Assembly: GCA_021399435.1 (NCBI GenBank)
Contig: JAJTUP010000002.1
Coordinates: forward strand, 3,720,001-3,784,000
Length of the DNA: 64,000 nucleotides
Direction: 5' to 3'
Source of the DNA: Diaporthe sp. PMI_573
Taxonomy: Eukaryota; Ascomycota; Sordariomycetes; Diaporthales; Diaporthaceae
Shown: positions 58,132-64,000 of the stretch, piece after piece
How the letters are laid out: each line of letters begins with the position of its first letter
How positions within the stretch are numbered: the stretch's first letter is position 1
Translations under genes and position numbers: made by a program
Notes under the pieces: model-generated
What the model saw: the letters and a program-made list of their open reading frames with translations, nothing else
Told to the model about the DNA's origin: nothing
The model's database searches: none

Positions 58132-58829
58132 TAAACCCCGATTTACAGGTTTAGAGGACCCAAGAAGCCTTGATCATTACACTGTAGCACCTTTTCCACC
58201 CCAATACAAATAACATTTTCTGCCGCCAGAAATCGCGCGCCAATCACAGTATACAAAGCCTTGGCCGGGACAGAGCGGATATCGCCTCATGTAAACGGCC
58301 AATCAGTAGGTCGCTTTCTGCCGGTCTGCCCATAAAGGTCCTACTTAGTTATGTACCAGAATCAGGACCTAACTTAACCTTTCCAAATAGTTCAATAATC
58401 ACGACCTCAGATTCTCGCAAATACTTTGACACCGATTAGACCAGAAGCCTATTCTACAGATGGATGTAATATTAAGACCGAGGAATGATTAAGATTGGGA
58501 TGCCAATGTAAAGTGTTTTGGCGGAACTAGGAGCTATCAGCGGTTTACGTCGCGGCCCGCCTGGGCGAGGGGGGTCGCGCCGCAGGCCCCGCAACACGGT
58601 GGCCAGGAACGGAAGGCTAGACGGCGAGCGGAGTGAGGCACGTGAGCCGGCAGAAAGCGACGCACGTAAGTAGGAGCGGGGCGCGCCGTGGTTGCCTTGG
58701 CCCAGACAGGCAGGAGGGGTCACTGTTGCCTGAGGCTGCAAGAAGACCCACCTTCCGGGAGGGGAAATCGCCGAAAGAGGCAGGAGCAGGGGCCAACGCC
58801 CACGCGCACGCAGATACTAGTAGTTATAC
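58132..58829. other. Intergenic with GC-rich patch
   Basis: 58132-58480 has no gene. 58540-58800 is unusually GC-rich (GGCCCGCCTGGGCGAGGGGG type) and stops abruptly at the AT-rich transposon at about 58830. No function assigned. Confidence 0.45.
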
Positions 58830-59656
58830 TGTGACTATTTTGATTGTTGTTGCCAGTAAAATCCTAATGTCTACTCTATTTACCATTCTATAGATTTTAC
58901 TTGCCAGCATACTTTAGGTAATCTGCTTATACTTTATCGAGAACTAGTAAAGAATGTTGCCAGTTATCGTAAATTCTTTATTGTTATTTATATAAGTCTT
59001 GTTAACTAAGACGATAATATATCCAAGCTAGAATGTTAAGTCTTAATTATTTACAAAAGATCTATCTACAAAAATAAAAAGTTTTGCTATATAGAGGTCT
59101 AGGGGCATATATTTGATTCCTTAAAAAGCGTTTTCCATTTGCCACAATAGTTATCTATTCAGGTGCTTATAGTGTTTGTCCTTAGGGCTTTGCACCTATA
59201 CAGCTACCGAGAGATTATACGACACCTCTGGTTGGCAAATAGAAGCTATGTATGCTTTTCTGGCTCTCTGCTCTAGGTATTATTAGAGCCTATCTTTATC
59301 TATTATGTTAATAAGAGCAAGCTTGTCTCCTTGCCCTTTTTGGCAAGTTGTAATAAAGCTATTAGTGTCTATAATTATGTAAGTGCCGTTAAAGTCTATG
59401 GGCTGTTCTAGTGTTAGCTTAGACTTTGGCTTTCCTTACAGTTTTATGGCTTTTAGCTCTACATTCTTTTTATCCTAAAATTCCAGGGTAGCCAGCAGTA
59501 GTATATTGTCTATCTATATTCCCATCATTCTAAAAGATTATATAACCTTTGTAACCAGGAGGCAAGGATTATATATAGAGTAGTCTATATTAAGTTTCTA
59601 CAGGTAGTATTTCTAGTATATATTAAACTAGTAGACTCTGGCTTCTATAATGCTAT

Positions 59657-59763
59657 TGTAATGACCTACTTAAGTGGCCCGCCAGGGTGCCTGGAAGTTT
59701 CCAGGCACTGCTAGATCTTTTAGGTCTCTTGGCGCAATCAGTACTGGCGGCTGGTTCGTTACA
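59657..59763 (-). mobile_element. 107-bp solo-LTR-like element, copy 2
   Basis: Reverse complement of the element at 18671-18777 with few differences, same length, and its own perfect duplication GCTAT (59652-59656 and 59764-59768). It is inserted in the RIP-eroded copia copy but is itself not AT-shifted, so it arrived later. Confidence 0.85.
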
Positions 59764-61216
59764 GCTATAAAGGGGCCTTATAACCTAGATAATTATGCCT
59801 TTTAGGTATCTACTCTTTAGCTCTTTTGGCAGCTTTGCGAGAATTGTTTGTTATAATTCTGACTTTAATTAAAGATATGTTTATATAATATCTCGAAGTA
59901 TTAAAGATATATCTTTATCTTGTATTAGCAATAGGGCAATTACAAGAATTATTTTCTGGCTTATATATTATATTATTAGGCTTTAAGTTAAGATTAATTC
60001 CTTATTGTCATTATTATAGCCTTAAATAATTAACCGGGATTTCTTGTATAGTTTTATATTCTTGCATTTTACCTCCCGTACTATACGGGATTTAAAGAGA
60101 CAATAGTTGCTATATTGTGTCTGGGACCATTTCTTAAACCTAAAGACTTCTTTTCTAATTAGGTTGTTAATCTCTATTCTATCTAATTCTTTAAAGGGCA
60201 AACCGGAAGTTATAATAACGCTATTATATCTTAGCTTTACGGCTAGAGCATAGTTGTTATCTTCTCTCTTTATTACATATACTACGGTTATACGTTTCTT
60301 GGTTTCTAGTGATAATGGTTGTATAGCCTCTAGTGTCTACTGTCCGGCAGCAGTCTCCACTATCTCTATTAGAGACAAATGTTGTCTTCCTTCTTGCTTG
60401 TTTTTATAGTATAGCTGGATAACTGTCGACCTAAATGTCGTAGGGCCGCCCGATATATTTAGTATAACATTATATCTGTCAACCAAAATAACTTTATATA
60501 GGCCCTTCCAGCCCTCCTTCTCCCGCTATACACAAATATTACTTTAGAGCGGAAAATTTATATTGCTAATGGGTTTGTTTCTTATATTAAGCGCATCTTA
60601 AACTTATCTTTCTACTGCAGCTTTTCTTAATATCTTTATAGCCTTATTAACCGCATTGGCTTGTTTCTATATAAGCTATAATAGTGGTAAATTATACAAT
60701 ACTTACGGGTAGGCGCTAAATATAAGAAGTGTGAGCACAAGCCTGTCTGGCCTCGCCATATTGTTTACAGCTTTTACGGCTATTTACAAAATGGCGTCAT
60801 TATCTATCCCATTATAGAGTTCTGCGTACAAGATTTTATAGGCTTGTCTAAGAAAGTAATAATATCTTTTAACCTTGCCAATTAATTAATATACCTTAAC
60901 TGGAACCTACTTATATAAGATTCCTATTATTTATACTTTAGTACAAAACTTAAATGCTATAAAGTTTATACCTATATTGTAAGTAATAATATCTGGTAGC
61001 TCTTAATAGATATCAATCTATAGAGCCCGGAGTATCTACTATATATATTTTATAGTTATAGATTTTAGGAATCTAGTGCCCTAAAAACTTGTTGTTTAAT
61101 CTACAATATAAAGAACTAGGTGTCTGTTTAAATATATTATATTAACTAATATCTTATAGTTAAACTCGCAATTATTGTAAAATGTAAATTTAAACCGTCT
61201 TAGTGCTAGTTTATTT

Positions 61217-61736
61217 GCCATTCTTTTAGAATGGTCTTTCATCCCGTACAATGTCAAATCCCTCAGCATGCATCTTCCGCCAAAAAATATTAATTCTCTG
61301 TCTCGCCATGCTGCGTATATAAAAATGATCCTTGGATTTTTCTGTATTTAATGAACATGGTTACTCTGTGTCACGACTTCTTAATTATGAGGAAATGACC
61401 AAATTAGTTTTGATTAATAATTGCTTTGCCCCTATTAAACCCCAAAATCCCGGCGTTTTGTTTGCAACTCAGATCTTTGCATTTTTTTCTCCAAATCCCG
61501 CACCAGGCTGAGTAAGCAGACCCCCCTGCCCTAAAGGGCCCATCTCTAAAGGGCCCATCCCTACACTAGGCTGAGTAAGCAGACCCCCCTGCCCTAAAGG
61601 GCCGTGCGGCCCGAAGGGCCCATCCACGGCGGGGGCGCTTCGCGGGAGCGAGCAAGCGGAGCGAGCGAGCGAGGGCGAAGTGCCTTCGCCGTTTAAATAC
61701 AGAATTTGCAGCTAACTAATATACTAAAAGAATGGC
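61217..61736. mobile_element. 520-bp insertion with 13-bp inverted ends
   Basis: Perfect inverted ends GCCATTCTTTTAG (61217-61229) and its complement (61724-61736) enclose sequence without the surrounding RIP signature. It holds a 36-bp perfect direct repeat (61505-61540 and 61568-61603, starting AGGCTGAGTAAGCAG) and GC-rich hairpins such as GGCGAAG-TGC-CTTCGCC (61674-61690). No coding capacity, so a non-autonomous element. No target duplication was found. Confidence 0.5.
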
Positions 61737-61989
61737 CCTTGTGAGCTTCGAAGAAGCTATCCACACAATATATTTGGTACTAGTAGTATATTTTCTTAAT
61801 TTCTCCCATTACCTATCTGTCTACATCTGTATATCCGGCCTTTGTAAGCATTTGGTATAGGCGGTTAGTTGCTGGGTATTTGAAACGGCAATAGAGGCGT
61901 TTTATTTCTACTTTAGAGAGAAAGTAGACAGTATTAGCTATTTTGTCTAGAAAAAACCAAGAGTATCTCCACTTTTATAGCATTAATAC

Positions 61990-62410
61990 AATAGTTACAC
62001 CATTATAGCTCTGAAGGTTGGTGGATCGAATGGGAGTCAGGTAGCAGTAGGGTGCACTGAGGTCTTGTTGGGACGCTTGAGAATGGTGCAGGAATGGAGG
62101 GGCCGGAAAATTCGGCCCTCAGACCCACCATCTTTGGCTTCAAACAGCCAGCCAACCCTAACCCTGACAGTAACCAAACTAAATACAGATAAACTTCAGA
62201 AATCAGGCTATCTAACAAACTAGGTTACATGCTTTTTGGATAAGAAATAAGGGGAATGCAGAGGTTCGAAGTTAGGGTCTTACAATAGCCCAAAAAATCG
62301 GCTCACGGCCACCAAACTCATCTGTCAGCGCGCACGCTACTAGCAAAAAGTCTAGGGTAACTCCTTCCGTGAAGTCTAGGGTAACTCCCTACGTGCAGCG
62401 CCCACACCTA
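61990..62410. other. GC-balanced patch inside the copia copy
   Basis: About 400 bp less AT-rich than its surroundings. It contains GGCCG-GAAAATT-CGGCC and, at 62351-62390, two copies of TCTAGGGTAACTCC. A short minus frame (62003-62218) shows no motif. Probably another insertion; ends not defined. Confidence 0.4.
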
Positions 62411-63051
62411 AATGGGCGTTTCCGTTTAACAATAGCAGGTTAGCTTGTCTATAACATTATTATAGTAGACCTTGAGGCGGTCTATATTAGCTAAGTAAAG
62501 CAGAAAAGGGGTCTATATTTCTATAATATAAAATATTATTAGTCTAACTAAGGTATCTATATCTACTATACCCAAAGAGTTAATAGCTGTCCTGCTACTA
62601 AACTTGATCTTGGCTACTTTTGCAGCTATTGTATTTATTTAATGCTTAGGGTCCTCCTACTATAGTATAAGAAACTATTCCTGTCCTGTAGTAGAAATTG
62701 TTAAAGCTTTTATATTTAGGAGAATCCCCTAAAAGCATACTTATAAGTATCTGTCTTCTAAAACAAATTAGCTGGCCGGTATAGTTATTATATCCTTAAA
62801 TATATCTCCTCCTATCAGCTTATATATAAAAGATTAGTCTGTCAGAAAGTTAATATTTGCTTTAAAAAGCTCGGCCTTACAATTATTGTTATTATCTTCT
62901 TTTTCTTTATAGTTATAGTATTCTTTATTGTCTATATTACATCCCTTAAATTCTAGCAAGAAACTTTTAAAGTCGTCTTTATAATTATTATATTTATATT
63001 ATATTATATAGCTTATTCTCGCGACCTTTCTTTTATCAACAATATATCTTA

Positions 63052-63249
63052 TCAACCAACATCCCTCCTTTTTATAAATAAAGCATTTCTTTTTCTATAT
63101 CTGTTTTTTAAATTCTCTACAATTTTTAAATACCTCTCGGCCATATCTAATACCTTAGCTCTCTCGGTAGAAGTCTTATAATAATTATCTCCTTCTATCT
63201 CTAAACTAGCCATTATATTAATAATTAATGTAGTATTAATCTTAAACAT
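63052..63249 (-). pseudogene. Gag-region fragment of copia copy 2
   Basis: 65 codons starting MFKINTTLIINIMASLEIEG and rich in Lys/Glu/Arg (STERAKVLDMAERYLKIVEN). Position upstream of the integrase block on the same strand fits the Gag start. Too short for a firm family call. Confidence 0.4.
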
Positions 63250-64000
63250 TGTCTGTTATATTTATTATTGCCGTTTAAGTAAGCTAGGTCTCTACCGTAA
63301 ATCTTAGATCTAAAAACAACTCTTTATACAGCTATGCTGGCTTAAATAGGGCTATTTTAAGTTCTATTACTTTTCTATAGGCTTTAATAACCATTATATA
63401 AAAGTTGTCTTTTCTAGTATAGTCCGGCCCTAATACCTGCTGGTATAGCTAAAGTTTGTCAATCATAATACATAGCATATTATAGAAGTTTTAGTTAAGG
63501 TTTTATACTCTTATCTTTACAAACATTATAATAGTCTAGTCTATATAATAGTGCTAGTAGTATAGGTCTATATTAAAGTATATCTTAATCTTAAGATATA
63601 CTATTGTAATTATATTAGTGCGGCTTACAAAATATAGATAGTATGTCTTTACTTGTTTTTTTAGCATCTAGGGAAATACCGTATAAAATTGGCTTAATTA
63701 GATATTAGTATAATAACAGATATTAAAAAATATCTTTATTTTATTGTCTAATAAGTTATATAGGTCCCCGGTATACTTTTAAGAAGATTTAAAAGTCTTA
63801 ACAAACTATACGGCCTTTGTCAAATCTAGCTTTTTATTAGGTATATACTATAGAGAAAGCGTCTTATATAGATTATACTTAATGCTTGGGGCATACTGCA
63901 ACTATTGTAATATATATAATTACAGTTATGCTAGATAGAGTATATATCTCTAGTATAAATTCTGTCTCTATCTTTCCTATAGCGTCAGCACCTTTACTGA

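Larger units (their letters stand above)
58830..64000 (-). mobile_element. Copia retrotransposon, minus strand, RIP-degraded (copy 2, partial)
   Basis: The minus strand shows the same integrase region as copy 1: INFIAFKFCTK, GKVKRYYYFLRQAYKI, then DNDAILQIAVKAVNNMARPD and LRKAAVER near 60600-60950, followed by a WKGLYKVILVDRYNVILN block near 60450. A 65-codon frame at 63052-63249 lies upstream in the Gag region. Stops are dense and the expected HD is YN. LTRs are not visible: the 5' end lies past the window edge and the 3' end near 58830 is unclear. Three later insertions interrupt it. Confidence 0.7.

Noticed and set aside
62150..62172. Telomere-like CCAACCCTAACCCTGAC
   Set aside because: Only two CCCTAA-type units with no array. 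Not evidence of a telomere.

Overview
The window looks like an accessory, repeat-rich chromosome region of a filamentous ascomycete (Pezizomycotina). Three things point there: genes with short GT..AG introns and CTAAC-type branch sites; Ty3/gypsy, Ty1/copia and Mutator-like elements; and pervasive C-to-T and G-to-A damage in CpA/TpG contexts, typical of repeat-induced point mutation (RIP). The species cannot be fixed from the sequence. No tRNA, rRNA or CRISPR array was found.

Layout. 0.8-4.5 kb holds two broken genes: a nuclease-fold-like gene on + and an F-box/zinc-cluster gene on -. 6.7-7.8 kb is the best intact gene, a three-exon PAQR/adiponectin-receptor-type membrane protein (-). 8.2-28.5 kb is a RIP-eroded transposon block. 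In it, a terminal-inverted-repeat element is split by a full chromodomain gypsy element with 194-bp LTRs and TTTGT target duplication. After a fragment of a FAD monooxygenase gene comes a full copia element with 241-bp LTRs and ATATC target duplication. 29.1-33.6 kb carries intact-looking host genes: a collagen-like/HExxH protein and a two-exon unknown. 33.8-38.2 kb is a Mutator-like element.

38.2-45.1 kb is the most unusual part. A SNF2-type helicase gene (-) and an X-family DNA polymerase gene (+) are divergently arranged. Both are damaged mainly by CpA/TpG transitions that removed catalytic acidic residues. Every recognised helicase intron is built around copies of a 20-bp palindrome, TTGGCACCAAATGGTGCCAA and variants, and further copies lie just past the stop. 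RIP acts on duplicated DNA, so the pair was probably multi-copy, perhaps cargo or core of a larger mobile element.

46.2-57 kb contains further genes that read well except for one or a few in-frame stops, usually TAG: a DUF7732-like secreted protein, an unknown at 49.2 kb, an unknown at 50.8-51.6 kb and a long unknown at 54.4-56.4 kb. 57.7-58.1 kb resembles a single LTR. 58.8-64 kb is a second, minus-strand copia copy of the same family as the first. It is interrupted by a 107-bp solo-LTR-like insertion, a 520-bp insertion with 13-bp inverted ends and GC-rich hairpins, and an unidentified patch.

Exon coordinates were worked out by hand from frames and splice signals. Family names rest on motif recognition only; no database search was possible.
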